Positions 8,932-18,024 of a DNA stretch of 64,000 nt are shown in pieces; position 1 is the stretch's first letter; each line of letters opens with the position of its first letter. Below the pieces are notes generated by a model, which was given only the letters and a program-made list of their open reading frames with translations, did not search any database and was not told where the DNA came from. Origin of the DNA: HLUCCA09 sp965277275 (GTDB taxonomy: Bacteria > Pseudomonadota > Alphaproteobacteria > Rhodobacterales > Rhodobacteraceae). The position numbers were made by a program, and so were the translations under genes. The DNA lies in NCBI GenBank assembly GCA_965277275.1, contig CBDICG010000002.1, positions 1,860,001 through 1,924,000 of the forward strand. The letters run 5' to 3'.

Positions 8932-9546
8932 ATGGCCCGACGGTTCGACGGAAAGCAGCTCATCATCGCATCCCACAACGCCGGAAAGGTGCGGGAAATC
9001 GGAGCGTTGCTCGATCCGTTCGGTGTCGACGTGCGCTCGGCTGGTGAGCTGGGCCTCGACGAGCCGGAAGAAACCGAAGAAACGTTTGCCGGGAACGCGC
9101 GGATCAAGGCGCATGCCGCTGCGACCGCGGCCGGTCTGCCCGCGTTGGCGGACGACAGCGGGATCGCTGTTGCCGCACTCAACGGCGCGCCGGGTGTGCA
9201 CACGGCTGACTGGGCCGAAACTCCGTCCGGGCGGGATTTCGCGATGGCCATGGGCCGCGTTTGGGACGAGTGCGAGGCATTGAACGCACCGTCGCCGCGC
9301 CACGCGTTCTTTTCGTGCACGCTTTGCCTTGCATGGCCGGACGGCCATGACGAAATCTTCGCCGGAGAGGTCCACGGCGCTCTCACCTGGCCGATGCGTG
9401 GTACGCGAGGGTTCGGCTTTGACCCGATGTTTGTCCCGCAAGGGGAAAGCGAAACCTTTGGGGAGATGGACCCGTCGCGCAAGCACGCCATGAGCCACCG
9501 CGCCAAGGCTTTCGCGCTCTTGGTCGATGCGTGTTTCGGTGGCTGA
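8932..9546 (+). CDS. rdgB: XTP/dITP pyrophosphatase (RdgB/HAM1 family)
   Basis: RdgB hydrolyses non-canonical purine triphosphates (ITP, XTP) and keeps them out of nucleic acids. The 204-residue product has the family blocks LIIASHNAGKVREI, ETFAGNARIKA, LADDSGIAVAALNGAPGVH and GFGFDPMFVPQG. It starts 4 bases after rph. Its end overlaps the hemW start by 20 bases, so the three genes are likely translated from one transcript. Confidence 0.95.
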   Translation: MARRFDGKQLIIASHNAGKVREIGALLDPFGVDVRSAGELGLDEPEETEETFAGNARIKAHAAATAAGLPALADDSGIAVAALNGAPGVHTADWAETPSGRDFAMAMGRVWDECEALNAPSPRHAFFSCTLCLAWPDGHDEIFAGEVHGALTWPMRGTRGFGFDPMFVPQGESETFGEMDPSRKHAMSHRAKAFALLVDACFGG

Positions 9547-10726
9547 CGCTGCTCCGATAGCAGAGACCCTTACAATCGGCGAAGCTGATGCGGGGTTTGG
9601 CATTTATGTGCATTGGCCGTTTTGCCAGGCGAAGTGCCCGTATTGCGACTTCAACTCCCACGTTGTGGCCCGGATCGACCAGAAACGGTGGGCAAACGCG
9701 CTCGCGCAGGACGTCCGCCGCAGTGCCACGCTGACGCCAGAGCGCAAAGTGACCAGCGTGTTTTTCGGCGGCGGAACGCCGAGCACGATGGAACCGGAAA
9801 CCGTAGCGCAGGTGATGCGCGCGATCCACGAAAGCTGGACCTGCGCGACGGATATGGAAGTTTCGCTGGAGGCGAACCCAACCTCTTCCGACGCGGCACG
9901 TTTTTCCGGCTTCCGTGCGGCTGGGGTGACGCGGTTATCGCTTGGTGTACAGGCGCTGAACGATCGGGACTTACGCCGCCTGGGGCGTCTGCACGACGTC
10001 GCCGAGGCCCGTGCTGCCTTCGCGATTGCGCGCAAAACCTTTGACCGGGTGTCATTCGATCTGATCTGCGCGCGCCAGGACCAGACACGCGAGGCCTGGC
10101 AAGCAGAATTGACCGAAGCGCTGGAGATGGCTGTCGATCACATCTCGCTCTACCAGCTCACAATCGAACCCGGGACAGCGTTTGCCCAACGCGCAGCGAT
10201 TGGCGGGCTGCCCGGACTTCCGGATGAAGATCTGGGCGCGGATCTCTATGAGATTACGGTGGAACGCTGCGCTGAAGCCGGTTTGGCGCTCTATGAGGTG
10301 TCAAACTTCGCCCGCTCCAACGCCGAGTGTAAACACAACATATTGTATTGGTCTGCTGGAGATTACGTAGGTGTTGGGCCTGGAGCGCACGGTCGGCTGA
10401 CACTCGGCGGCGTCCGTTCCGCGACCGAGCAGGTCTCGGCACCGGGGGATTGGCTCTCACGCGTGGAAGGCGATCGATCGCACGAAACGGTGCAAGCGCT
10501 TTCGATCGAAGATCAGACCGTTGAGTATCTGATGATGGGATTGCGCAAGCGAGACGGGCTGTGCAGGGACATTCTTGCGGAGTTGCGTGTTGGAGAGGCG
10601 ATTTGGTCTCGGATAGACAAAATCGCTGGCATGGGGCTGCTTGATATCGATGCGACGCGTGTGCGCGCAACGGACCGGGGCCGCCTGCTTCTGAACTGGA
10701 TCGTAACCGAGTTGATCGCGGAGTGA
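9527..10726 (+). CDS. hemW: radical SAM heme chaperone HemW
   Basis: HemW (formerly annotated as coproporphyrinogen oxidase-like) is a radical SAM protein that binds and delivers heme. The 399-residue protein has the cluster motif CQAKCPYC in VHWPFCQAKCPYCDFNSH, the FFGGGTPS motif, LSLGVQALND and the C-terminal HemN-like domain. The ATG at 9527 lies inside the rdgB end; a GTG at 9539 is an alternative start. A DUF454 gene follows after 7 bases. Confidence 0.94.
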   Translation: MRVSVADAAPIAETLTIGEADAGFGIYVHWPFCQAKCPYCDFNSHVVARIDQKRWANALAQDVRRSATLTPERKVTSVFFGGGTPSTMEPETVAQVMRAIHESWTCATDMEVSLEANPTSSDAARFSGFRAAGVTRLSLGVQALNDRDLRRLGRLHDVAEARAAFAIARKTFDRVSFDLICARQDQTREAWQAELTEALEMAVDHISLYQLTIEPGTAFAQRAAIGGLPGLPDEDLGADLYEITVERCAEAGLALYEVSNFARSNAECKHNILYWSAGDYVGVGPGAHGRLTLGGVRSATEQVSAPGDWLSRVEGDRSHETVQALSIEDQTVEYLMMGLRKRDGLCRDILAELRVGEAIWSRIDKIAGMGLLDIDATRVRATDRGRLLLNWIVTELIAE

Positions 10727-10733
10727 GAATATC

Positions 10734-11087
10734 GTGCGGATCATCTGGGCCTTTTGCGGAATCCTCTGCGTCTGTTTCGGAGCGATGGGGGTGTTTTTGC
10801 CATTGCTTCCGACGGTTCCGTTTATGCTCCTGGCGACGGTCTGCTTTGCACGCTCATCCCCGCAGCTGCATCACTGGCTCATAAACCACGCTGTCTTTGG
10901 CCCGCCGATTCAGAATTGGCAGGAGCGCGGTGCGATCTCTCGGCGCGGGAAGATTGCAGCGACGGTTTCCATCGTAGCGGTGTTCCTGATCTCGATCATC
11001 CTGCAAGTTGGCTGGATTATCGTTCTGATTCAGGTCGTTGTACTCTCAGCCGTACTAACCTTCATATGGAGTCGTCCGGAAGGCTAG
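10734..11087 (+). CDS. DUF454 (YbaN-type) inner-membrane protein
   Basis: The 117-residue product is strongly hydrophobic, with three to four predicted membrane segments. It has the family sequence GVFLPLLPTVPFMLLATVCFARSSP near the N-terminus and an FGPPIQNWQERGAIS loop, which match DUF454/YbaN. The molecular role of the family is not established. The GTG at 10734 lies 7 bases after hemW. The last 26 bases overlap the end of the convergent parB gene. Confidence 0.85.
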   Translation: MRIIWAFCGILCVCFGAMGVFLPLLPTVPFMLLATVCFARSSPQLHHWLINHAVFGPPIQNWQERGAISRRGKIAATVSIVAVFLISIILQVGWIIVLIQVVVLSAVLTFIWSRPEG

Positions 11088-11970
11088 CTGACAGCATCTG
11101 GCACAAGGCATCCAACTGCTCCAGATCCCTGTATCGTATCACCATCTCTCCCGCGCCATCGATATTGCGGTGCTTGATCGAGACGGACATGCGAAGATTG
11201 GCAGAGAGCTCTGCCTCTATCGCTTTGGTATCACTATCTTTTTCATCGGCACCGCGACGCGGGGAAGCCTTGCCCGGCGTCGGTGGAGTCACCGCGGCCT
11301 TGGCGAGCGCTTCAGTCTGGCGGACGGAAAGGCCCTTAGCGATGACGTCGCGCGCGAGCTCGGATGCATTTTCACATGGGATCAGGGCGCGGGCATGACC
11401 GGTCGTCAATCGTCCGGCTTCAAGATGCGCTTGAACGTCCTGGGGCAAGGCAAGCAGCCGCATCAGGTTGGCAATATGGCTTCGACTCTTGCCAAGGGAT
11501 CGCGAGAGCTGGTCCTGGGTGTGTCCGAATGCATCGATGAGCTGCCGGTATCCTGCAGCTTCCTCGATCGACGTCAGATTTGAACGCTGGATGTTTTCGA
11601 CGATCGCAACTTCGAGAACCTCGATATCGTTAAAATCTCGTATGACTACAGGAACGGCGTGTAGTTGCGCCATTTGTGCGGCCCGCCACCGACGCTCCCC
11701 GGCGATAATCTCATACGATGCGCGCCCATGGGCCTTGGCCCGGACTAACAGGGGCTGGAGAATGCCCTTCTCGCGGATTGACGCAGCAAGCTCGGCCATG
11801 GCCTCCGGATCGAACGACTTCCGCGGCTGGTCAGGATTGGGCGCGATCTCTTCGATGGGCAGATGGCGATCCGGAGCTGGAGCGGCGTCTGGCTTTGCGG
11901 GATCGAGGTCAACATCTGCCATGAGAGCAGACAGTCCTCGGCCTAAGCCCTTGGTTTTTGGTGATTTCAT
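11062..11970 (-). CDS. parB: chromosome-partitioning protein ParB
   Basis: ParB binds parS sites, spreads as a CTP-dependent clamp and guides origin segregation. The 302-residue protein starts KGLGRGLSALMAD and has the N-terminal CTP-binding/nuclease-like domain (PNPDQPRKSFD, IREKGILQPLLVR, IIAGERRWRAAQ). The helix-turn-helix region (GHTQDQLSRSLGKSRSHIANLMRLL) and a C-terminal dimer domain follow. It lies 9 bases after parA. Two perfect candidate targets (parS) lie at 13352 and 15272. Confidence 0.97.
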   Translation of the reverse strand: MKSPKTKGLGRGLSALMADVDLDPAKPDAAPAPDRHLPIEEIAPNPDQPRKSFDPEAMAELAASIREKGILQPLLVRAKAHGRASYEIIAGERRWRAAQMAQLHAVPVVIRDFNDIEVLEVAIVENIQRSNLTSIEEAAGYRQLIDAFGHTQDQLSRSLGKSRSHIANLMRLLALPQDVQAHLEAGRLTTGHARALIPCENASELARDVIAKGLSVRQTEALAKAAVTPPTPGKASPRRGADEKDSDTKAIEAELSANLRMSVSIKHRNIDGAGEMVIRYRDLEQLDALCQMLSASLPDDSI

Positions 11971-11979
11971 CTTGTTTTC

Positions 11980-12762
11980 CTAGGCCACGGCATCAAGCGA
12001 ACGATCCAGCAGCTCGCGCGCCAGAGCGCGGTATGCCGCCGCGCCGCGGGACGTAGGATCGTAGCGCAGAACAGGCAGCCCGTGGCTGGGCGCTTCGCTG
12101 ACACGAACGTTTCGGGGGATTCGGGTCTCAAAAATGAGATCGCCCAAAGCCTCCCGTGCATCTTGCTCGACTTGCTGAGACAAGCGATTGCGCCCGTCGA
12201 ACATCGTGAGCACGATCCCCTCTATCCGAAGCTTGGTGTTCGCGCTTTGGCGGACGCTTCGCAAGGTCAGCATCAGTTGCGACAGCCCTTCCAGCGCGAA
12301 AAACTCCGATTGGAGGGGAACGAGGATGGAATCCGCGGCCACCATCGCGTTGATCGTCAGGAGATTGAGTGACGGTGGGCAATCGATGAGGATGTAATCG
12401 TACTGTTTTTCGTCAAGACCCTGCGCGCGGAGCGCGTTGCGCAACCGAAAGCTGCGACGGTTGTTGGAAACGAGCTCCATATCAGCGGAGCTCAGGTCAG
12501 TGGTGGCCGGAGCGATGTCGATCCCTTCGATCGCCGTTGGCTGAGCTACGTCGGCTAAAGGTGTCTCGGACAGAAGTACATCATAGGTGGTTTTCCGCCG
12601 GTCCTCGGCGCTCACCCCGAGCCCGGTAGATGCGTTACCTTGAGGATCAAGATCGACCAGCAAGATGCGCAGACCCCGCTCAGCAAGAGCCGCAGCAAGA
12701 TTGATGCTTGTTGTGGTTTTGCCAACGCCACCCTTTTGATTTGCAATGCAAATCGTTTTCAT
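11980..12762 (-). CDS. parA: chromosome-partitioning ATPase ParA
   Basis: ParA is the DNA-binding ATPase that, with ParB, moves the replication origin. The 260-residue protein begins MKTICIANQKGGVGKTTTSI, the deviant Walker A with K10 and K15. It also has the switch region LLVDLDPQGNASTGLG and DYILIDCPPSLNLLT, which is typical of chromosomal ParA/Soj. It is downstream of rsmG (17 bases) and upstream of parB in the classic mnmE-mnmG-rsmG-parA-parB order. Confidence 0.97.
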   Translation of the reverse strand: MKTICIANQKGGVGKTTTSINLAAALAERGLRILLVDLDPQGNASTGLGVSAEDRRKTTYDVLLSETPLADVAQPTAIEGIDIAPATTDLSSADMELVSNNRRSFRLRNALRAQGLDEKQYDYILIDCPPSLNLLTINAMVAADSILVPLQSEFFALEGLSQLMLTLRSVRQSANTKLRIEGIVLTMFDGRNRLSQQVEQDAREALGDLIFETRIPRNVRVSEAPSHGLPVLRYDPTSRGAAAYRALARELLDRSLDAVA

Positions 12763-12778
12763 GCTCTCGTCCTGACCG

Positions 12779-13414
12779 TTAGATCCTCTGGGGAAGCGAA
12801 CACGTGATCACGTGTGCGTCCGGGTCTGTTATACTCTGGTGAAGCTCGTGGGTGAAGCGCCAGTATTGCTCGGCGTCTTGAATTTCGTTCAAGACGCGCG
12901 CGCCTTTCGGAAACAAGAGGTGTGCATCTGCGCTCGCGTGGCGTCTTGCGTATCCAAGTAGCTCCGAAAGTGGTGCCAGAGCTCGGGCACTCACCACATC
13001 GGCCTGCTGCGGTGGGAGATCTTCGATCCGGGCTACCTGAACATCGAGGCCGAGATCAAGCTCTCGGCTCATCGTCGTGAGAAACGCGCACTTTCGGCGA
13101 TCACTCTCAACCAGTGTAAAGCGCGTGGAGCGCTGCGCATCCGCGGAGAGCAATGCGCACACGACGCCTGGAAACCCTCCACCTGAGCCGATGTCGAGCC
13201 AATGCCTCGCTTCCACGGGCGCGAGCGCGTGAATCTGAGCCGAGTCTAGGACATGCCTGACCCATAGATCAGGTACGCTTGACTTGCTGACGAGGTTAAT
13301 CGCCTTGGTCCAGCGTTCTACGGCAGCGACATAGAAGTAGAGTTTGTCAGATGTTTCACGTGAAACATCCATCCAGTCGAGCACTTCTGCCGCCGTAGCT
13401 GGACGCGTATGCAT
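12779..13414 (-). CDS. rsmG: 16S rRNA (guanine-527-N7)-methyltransferase RsmG
   Basis: RsmG methylates G527 of 16S rRNA using S-adenosylmethionine. The 211-residue product has the SAM-binding motif WLDIGSGGGFPGVVCALL and the RWTKAINLVS and VRHVLDSAQ segments. Residues about 16-23 (DVSRETSD) are encoded by a perfect parS palindrome, so the DNA serves two purposes there. It starts 2 bases after the mnmG stop and precedes parA. Confidence 0.96.
   Translation of the reverse strand: MHTRPATAAEVLDWMDVSRETSDKLYFYVAAVERWTKAINLVSKSSVPDLWVRHVLDSAQIHALAPVEARHWLDIGSGGGFPGVVCALLSADAQRSTRFTLVESDRRKCAFLTTMSRELDLGLDVQVARIEDLPPQQADVVSARALAPLSELLGYARRHASADAHLLFPKGARVLNEIQDAEQYWRFTHELHQSITDPDAHVITCSLPQRI
13352..13367. 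promoter_or_regulatory. parS site (ParB-binding palindrome) inside rsmG
   Basis: The 16-bp sequence TGTTTCACGTGAAACA is a perfect match to the conserved bacterial parS. It lies within the 5' part of rsmG and about 5 kb from the probable origin. parA and parB are just downstream. Confidence 0.93.
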
Positions 13415-13416
13415 CG

Positions 13417-15288
13417 TCAGGCAGACTGTTTTTCCAAGCGGCGAATGCTCGCCAGGAGGAGCGTCAGCGCCGCCGGCGTCATTCCCTGAATACGATTGGC
13501 CTGCGCAAGAGTTTCCGGTCGCGTACGCGTCAGCTTCTCTCGCAGCTCATTGGACAGACCGTCAATCGTCGTAAAGTCGAGGTTCTGCGGAATCCGAACC
13601 GCTTCATCCCGCTTCAGCCGCGCAACTTCCTGTGTCTGTCTCTGTAAATAGTGCGCGTAGAGCGCATCATTGGCGATTTGCTCAAGAACCGCCCGGTCGA
13701 TCTTCAGGATCTCTGGCTCTAGCGTTGCAAGAGCATCAATCGTAGCATTGGGGAGCGAAAGCGCGTCGACAACCGTACGTGATGCACTCGTAGGACTGAC
13801 CCGAACGCCAGCGTCGTGCAGCTGACGCGCAGAAACCGAAACCTTACTCAGTGTCTGGTGCCCATCCGACAACGCATCCATCTTGTCTGAGAACTCCGCC
13901 GCACGCTCGGCACCAACAATACCAGCCTTCAAGCCAATGGGCGTCAGCCGTTGATCGGCGTTGTCGGCCCGAAGCGCCAGTCGGTATTCAGCCCGAGACG
14001 TAAACATGCGATACGGCTCTGTCACACCAAGTGTTGTCAGATCGTCAAGCATGACCCCTATATATGAGGTCTGACGATCAAAGACCGTTCCTTCCTCGCC
14101 TTGTGCCAGGCAAGCTGCGTTGAGTCCCGCCACCAGTCCTTGTGCGGCGGCTTCCTCATATCCGGTCGTTCCGTTGATCTGGCCCGCAAGAAAGAGCCCT
14201 GTCACGCCGCGAACGGAGAGATCACGGTTCAGCGCTCTCGGATCAACGTAGTCATACTCGATAGCGTAGCCTGGCTTCAGGATCCTTACATCCCCGAGCC
14301 CCTCTATGCTCCGCACATACGCATGCTGAACGTCCTCGGGCAGCGACGTAGAAATCCCGTTTGGATAAACGGTATCGTCATCGATCCCTTCGGGCTCCAG
14401 AAAGATCTGGTGAGAAGGCCTATCGCCAAACCGCACGACCTTGTCTTCGATCGACGGGCAATACCGTGGCCCCTCACCTGCAATTTGTCCGCCATACATA
14501 GCTGATCGCGTAAGGTTTGCGCGAATGATGTCGTGCGTTTTCTCATTGGTACGCGTAATCCCACAGGCGACCTGCCGTACGGCTGTCGTCTTGGTCCGCG
14601 TCGAGAAGAAGCTCGGCTCTGCATCACCTGGCTGCATCTCCAGCTTATCCCATTGGATCGTTCGGCCGTCGAGACGAGGCGGTGTGCCGGTCTTGAGCCG
14701 ACCCATGGGCACCTTCAATTCTTTGATGCGCCGTGCGAGGTGAGAGACCGCCTTCGCCCCCATGCGGCCGCCAGCGTACGAAGTGTTCCCAATATGGATC
14801 AATCCGTTAAGGAACGTCCCACTTGTCAGTACCACAGCTCGGCCGCGAACCTCCGATCCATCCGCAAGCGTCACGCCGGAAAAGGCACCCCCTTGCTGAA
14901 TGAGGTCAACCACCTCTCCCTCAACAATACTCAGATGCTCATGATCTGCGAGAAGACGTTGCATTGCAGCCCGATAGAGCTTGCGATCCGCCTGGGCGCG
15001 AGGTCCGCGCACTGCAGGCCCTTTGCGCCGGTTCAGCAAGCGAAACTGGATACCCGCCACGTCGGCTGCCAACCCCATAACGCCATCGAGCGCATCTATT
15101 TCCCGAACAAGGTGCCCTTTTCCCAAGCCGCCAATGGCTGGGTTGCAGGACATGACACCAATGTCGGTCGCCTTCAGCGAAATCAGTGCAGTCCGGGCCC
15201 CACGTCGCGCCGATGCAGCCGCTGCTTCACAGCCTGCATGCCCCGCACCAACCACGATCACATCAAACGAATGTTTCACGTGAAACAC
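13417..15288 (-). CDS. mnmG: tRNA uridine-5-carboxymethylaminomethyl synthase MnmG (GidA)
   Basis: MnmG, with MnmE, installs the cmnm5 group at wobble U34 of certain tRNAs, using FAD, NADH and 5,10-methylene-THF. The 623-residue protein has the FAD motif VIVVGAGHAGCEAA near residue 11, followed by CNPAIGGLGKGHLVREIDALDG and GLFLAGQINGTTGYEEAAAQG. The start is GTG at 15288; its first codons (MFHVKHS) are made from a parS palindrome. rsmG follows after 2 bases and mnmE ends 2 bases upstream, so mnmE-mnmG-rsmG-parAB form one leftward unit. Confidence 0.97.
   Translation of the reverse strand: MFHVKHSFDVIVVGAGHAGCEAAAASARRGARTALISLKATDIGVMSCNPAIGGLGKGHLVREIDALDGVMGLAADVAGIQFRLLNRRKGPAVRGPRAQADRKLYRAAMQRLLADHEHLSIVEGEVVDLIQQGGAFSGVTLADGSEVRGRAVVLTSGTFLNGLIHIGNTSYAGGRMGAKAVSHLARRIKELKVPMGRLKTGTPPRLDGRTIQWDKLEMQPGDAEPSFFSTRTKTTAVRQVACGITRTNEKTHDIIRANLTRSAMYGGQIAGEGPRYCPSIEDKVVRFGDRPSHQIFLEPEGIDDDTVYPNGISTSLPEDVQHAYVRSIEGLGDVRILKPGYAIEYDYVDPRALNRDLSVRGVTGLFLAGQINGTTGYEEAAAQGLVAGLNAACLAQGEEGTVFDRQTSYIGVMLDDLTTLGVTEPYRMFTSRAEYRLALRADNADQRLTPIGLKAGIVGAERAAEFSDKMDALSDGHQTLSKVSVSARQLHDAGVRVSPTSASRTVVDALSLPNATIDALATLEPEILKIDRAVLEQIANDALYAHYLQRQTQEVARLKRDEAVRIPQNLDFTTIDGLSNELREKLTRTRPETLAQANRIQGMTPAALTLLLASIRRLEKQSA
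15272..15287. promoter_or_regulatory. parS site (ParB-binding palindrome) overlapping the mnmG start
   Basis: A second perfect TGTTTCACGTGAAACA overlaps the last two bases of the mnmG GTG start codon and its first five codons. It is 1.9 kb from the parS in rsmG and about 3.2 kb from the probable origin. Confidence 0.93.
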
Positions 15289-15290
15289 TC

Positions 15291-16577
15291 CTACTTTCCG
15301 ATACAGAAGTTCGAGAAGATCTCGCCAAGCACGTCTTCAACCCCGATCCGCCCCACAACCTCGTCCATCGATCGGATCGCTCCCTGAATCAGGTCGCTGA
15401 CGATCTCCGTATGTTCCGGCGTGCCCTTTAACACGTCGAGCGCCTCCTCCAAAGCCTCACTTGCCCGCCGCAAACCCGCGCCTTGTCTCTCAGTCAGCGC
15501 TGTTAATGCTCCCGAAACCTGATCGGCCAGCCTGTTTCCGATTGCCTCCAACAGCTCCGGAACCCCTTGACCCGTCACACCAGAGACCCCGATCCGACTT
15601 GCATCAGCCGGAACCAGATCCGCCTTGCCAGACACATGAATATCCTGTGTTTGCATCTCAACCGTTTCAGGAGGCTCATCAATGAAGATACGAAGATCTG
15701 CCGAAGCTGCGCGTGCCTGCGCCCGTTCGATGCCTGCAAGCTCCACCTGATCCTCGGCCTCGCGTATGCCCGCAGTATCGAGCAACGTCACAAGATGACC
15801 CGCCACCTCAAGCCGCACTTCAACGATATCCCGTGTCGTACCTGCGATTTCGGAGGTCAGCGCGGCATCCCGCCGCGCCAAGCGATTGAGAAGCGTCGAT
15901 TTTCCCGTGTTGGGAGAACCAACAATCGCAACTTCGAACCCGCGTGAAATCTTTTCGGCAGCTTGTGCTCCACAGGCCTCCGCCCGCAACGCCTCGGCGA
16001 GGGATTTCAATTGGAGGGCCACCTCGTCCGATACCTCTTGGGGGACCTCCTCATCCGCGAAGTCGACTGTGACTTCCAGAGACCCGAGAAGCCGCAACAG
16101 GTCCTGACGCCACCTATCGACCTTGGCCCGCATTGCGCCATCCAGCACCCGAACGGCTTGCCTGCGCTGAGCTTCCGTTTCCGCAAGGAGGAGCGCGTTC
16201 AGACCTTCCACACCGGTGAGGTCGATCTTGTTGTTCTCCAACGCCCTGTGCGTGAATTCGCCTGCCTGCGCGAGCCGTAGCCCTTCAATCCGCCCCAGCT
16301 CGTCAAGAACGCGGCGCACAACCCCTTCACTGCCATGCAAGTGAAGCTCTGCGCTCTGCTCTCCCGTAAAGCTACGGCCCTCATCAAAGACGACTACCAT
16401 ACCTAGGTCTATCAGATCGCCCGACCCCCATATCTTGCGTAACGCAAGCGCACGAGCATCAGGCGCCGCACGACGCGTCAGCGACTCCACGGCGGCCCAG
16501 GACTGGGGGCCACTTATCCGAACAACGGCAACACCTGCCCGTCCGGCGGCAGTCGACCGGGCGTAGATGGAATCCAT
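15291..16577 (-). CDS. mnmE: tRNA modification GTPase MnmE (TrmE)
   Basis: MnmE is the GTPase partner of MnmG. The 428-residue protein has the folate-binding N-domain (GRAGVAVVRISGP, RSFTGEQSAELHLHG, REFTHRALENNKIDLT-like region). The G domain has P-loop GSPNTGKSTLLN, switch region EIAGTTRDIVE, G3 DTAGIR and G4-like SGKADL. The C-terminal end FSNFCIGK matches the conserved terminal Cys-Ile-Gly-Lys. It is 13 bases downstream of rho and 2 bases upstream of mnmG. Confidence 0.96.
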   Translation of the reverse strand: MDSIYARSTAAGRAGVAVVRISGPQSWAAVESLTRRAAPDARALALRKIWGSGDLIDLGMVVVFDEGRSFTGEQSAELHLHGSEGVVRRVLDELGRIEGLRLAQAGEFTHRALENNKIDLTGVEGLNALLLAETEAQRRQAVRVLDGAMRAKVDRWRQDLLRLLGSLEVTVDFADEEVPQEVSDEVALQLKSLAEALRAEACGAQAAEKISRGFEVAIVGSPNTGKSTLLNRLARRDAALTSEIAGTTRDIVEVRLEVAGHLVTLLDTAGIREAEDQVELAGIERAQARAASADLRIFIDEPPETVEMQTQDIHVSGKADLVPADASRIGVSGVTGQGVPELLEAIGNRLADQVSGALTALTERQGAGLRRASEALEEALDVLKGTPEHTEIVSDLIQGAIRSMDEVVGRIGVEDVLGEIFSNFCIGK

Positions 16578-16590
16578 TGCCGGTCCCGTG

Positions 16591-17862
16591 TCAGGTGTTC
16601 ATGGAGTCGAAGAAATCGTCGTTCGTCTTGGTCTGCTTGAGTTTCGAGATGAGAAACTCGATCGCATCGGTCGTCCCCATCGGGTTCAGAATACGCCGCA
16701 GCACGAACGTCTTTTGGAGATCGCCCTTGTCTACCAGCAGCTCTTCCTTCCGCGTTCCGGACTTAAGGATGTCCATCGCCGGGAAGACCCGCTTGTCCGC
16801 AACCTTGCGGTCCAGCACGATCTCGGAGTTGCCGGTGCCCTTGAACTCTTCAAAGATCACCTCGTCCATCCGCGAGCCCGTGTCGATCAGGGCAGTCGCG
16901 ATGATGGTCAGCGAGCCACCCTCTTCGATATTCCGCGCCGCACCGAAGAACCGCTTTGGCCGTTGCAGCGCGTTCGCATCCACACCACCGGTCAGGACCT
17001 TCCCCGACGACGGGACAGTCGTGTTGTAGGCCCGGCCGAGGCGCGTGATGGAATCGAGCAGGATCACGACATCCCGCTTGTGTTCCACCAGCCGCTTGGC
17101 TTTCTCGATCACCATCTCGGACACCGCAACGTGGCGGGAGGCCGGCTCGTCAAAGGTCGACGAGATCACCTCACCCTTCACCGAGCGCTGCATGTCGGTC
17201 ACTTCTTCGGGGCGCTCATCGATCAGGAGAACGATCAGGTAGCACTCCGGATGATTGCTCTCGATCGAATGCGCAATGTTCTGAAGCAGCACCGTCTTGC
17301 CGGTGCGCGGTGGCGCCACGATGAGCGAGCGCTGCCCTTTTCCGATCGGAGCAACGAGATCGATGATCCTGGCGGAGCGATCCCTTGCGGTGGGATCCGG
17401 AAGCTCCATCTTCAGGCGCTCATCGGGATAGAGCGGCGTCAGGTTGTCAAACGCCACCTTATGGCGGGCCTGCTCCGGCTCCGCGAAGTTGATCTGGGTC
17501 ACCTTCGTCATCGCGAAGTAGCGTTCGGTCTCGCGCGGCGCGGCCATGATGCCTTCCACCGTGTCGCCTGTCCGCAGCCCGTATTGGCGCAGCGTCTCCG
17601 GCGACACGTAGATATCATCCGGGCCGGGAAGGTAATTCGCCTCGGGCGAGCGCAGGAAGCCGAACCCGTCCTGCATCACTTCCAGAACGCCGTCGCCACA
17701 GATCGTCCAGCCGTCCTCCGCGCGCTCCTTGAGGATCGAGAACATCATCTCGCCCTTGCGCATGGTGGATGCGTTGTCGATCTCCAGATCTTCGGCCATC
17801 GCCAGCAGATCTTTCGGAGTTTGCGCCTTGAGTTCGGCAAGCGCTACGGATTGGGTCGTCAT
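16591..17862 (-). CDS. rho: transcription termination factor Rho
   Basis: Rho is the hexameric RNA helicase that ends transcription. The product is 423 residues from the ATG at 17862; the frame opens eight codons earlier, but MTTQSVALAELKAQTP is the natural Rho-like start. It has the N-terminal RNA-binding domain (GFGFLRSPEANYLPGPDDIYVSP split by a loop), the Walker A APPRTGKT, LLIDERPEEVTDM and the Q/R-loop region. The acidic-rich insertion of some Rho proteins is absent. Its position next to hemJ and mnmE is typical of the alphaproteobacterial origin region. Confidence 0.97.
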   Translation of the reverse strand: MTTQSVALAELKAQTPKDLLAMAEDLEIDNASTMRKGEMMFSILKERAEDGWTICGDGVLEVMQDGFGFLRSPEANYLPGPDDIYVSPETLRQYGLRTGDTVEGIMAAPRETERYFAMTKVTQINFAEPEQARHKVAFDNLTPLYPDERLKMELPDPTARDRSARIIDLVAPIGKGQRSLIVAPPRTGKTVLLQNIAHSIESNHPECYLIVLLIDERPEEVTDMQRSVKGEVISSTFDEPASRHVAVSEMVIEKAKRLVEHKRDVVILLDSITRLGRAYNTTVPSSGKVLTGGVDANALQRPKRFFGAARNIEEGGSLTIIATALIDTGSRMDEVIFEEFKGTGNSEIVLDRKVADKRVFPAMDILKSGTRKEELLVDKGDLQKTFVLRRILNPMGTTDAIEFLISKLKQTKTNDDFFDSMNT

Positions 17863-18024
17863 GAGAAATGCCCTCGGCACGGACAAGTACCGACGCTGCG
17901 GTACATGTGAAAGCGGTATGGGTCTGGTATGAACCGGGGAACGCTGACAGGACAGCCAGCGGCGATCAGGTACGGTGCTCTCCGCCCGGAGTCAACCGCA
18001 ACCGGCGATTTAGCGCGTCGAAGC

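Noticed and set aside
16567..17910. Long rightward open frame opposite rho
   Set aside because: A His/Arg/Leu-rich antisense frame with no recognisable domain, explained by high GC and codon bias of rho.
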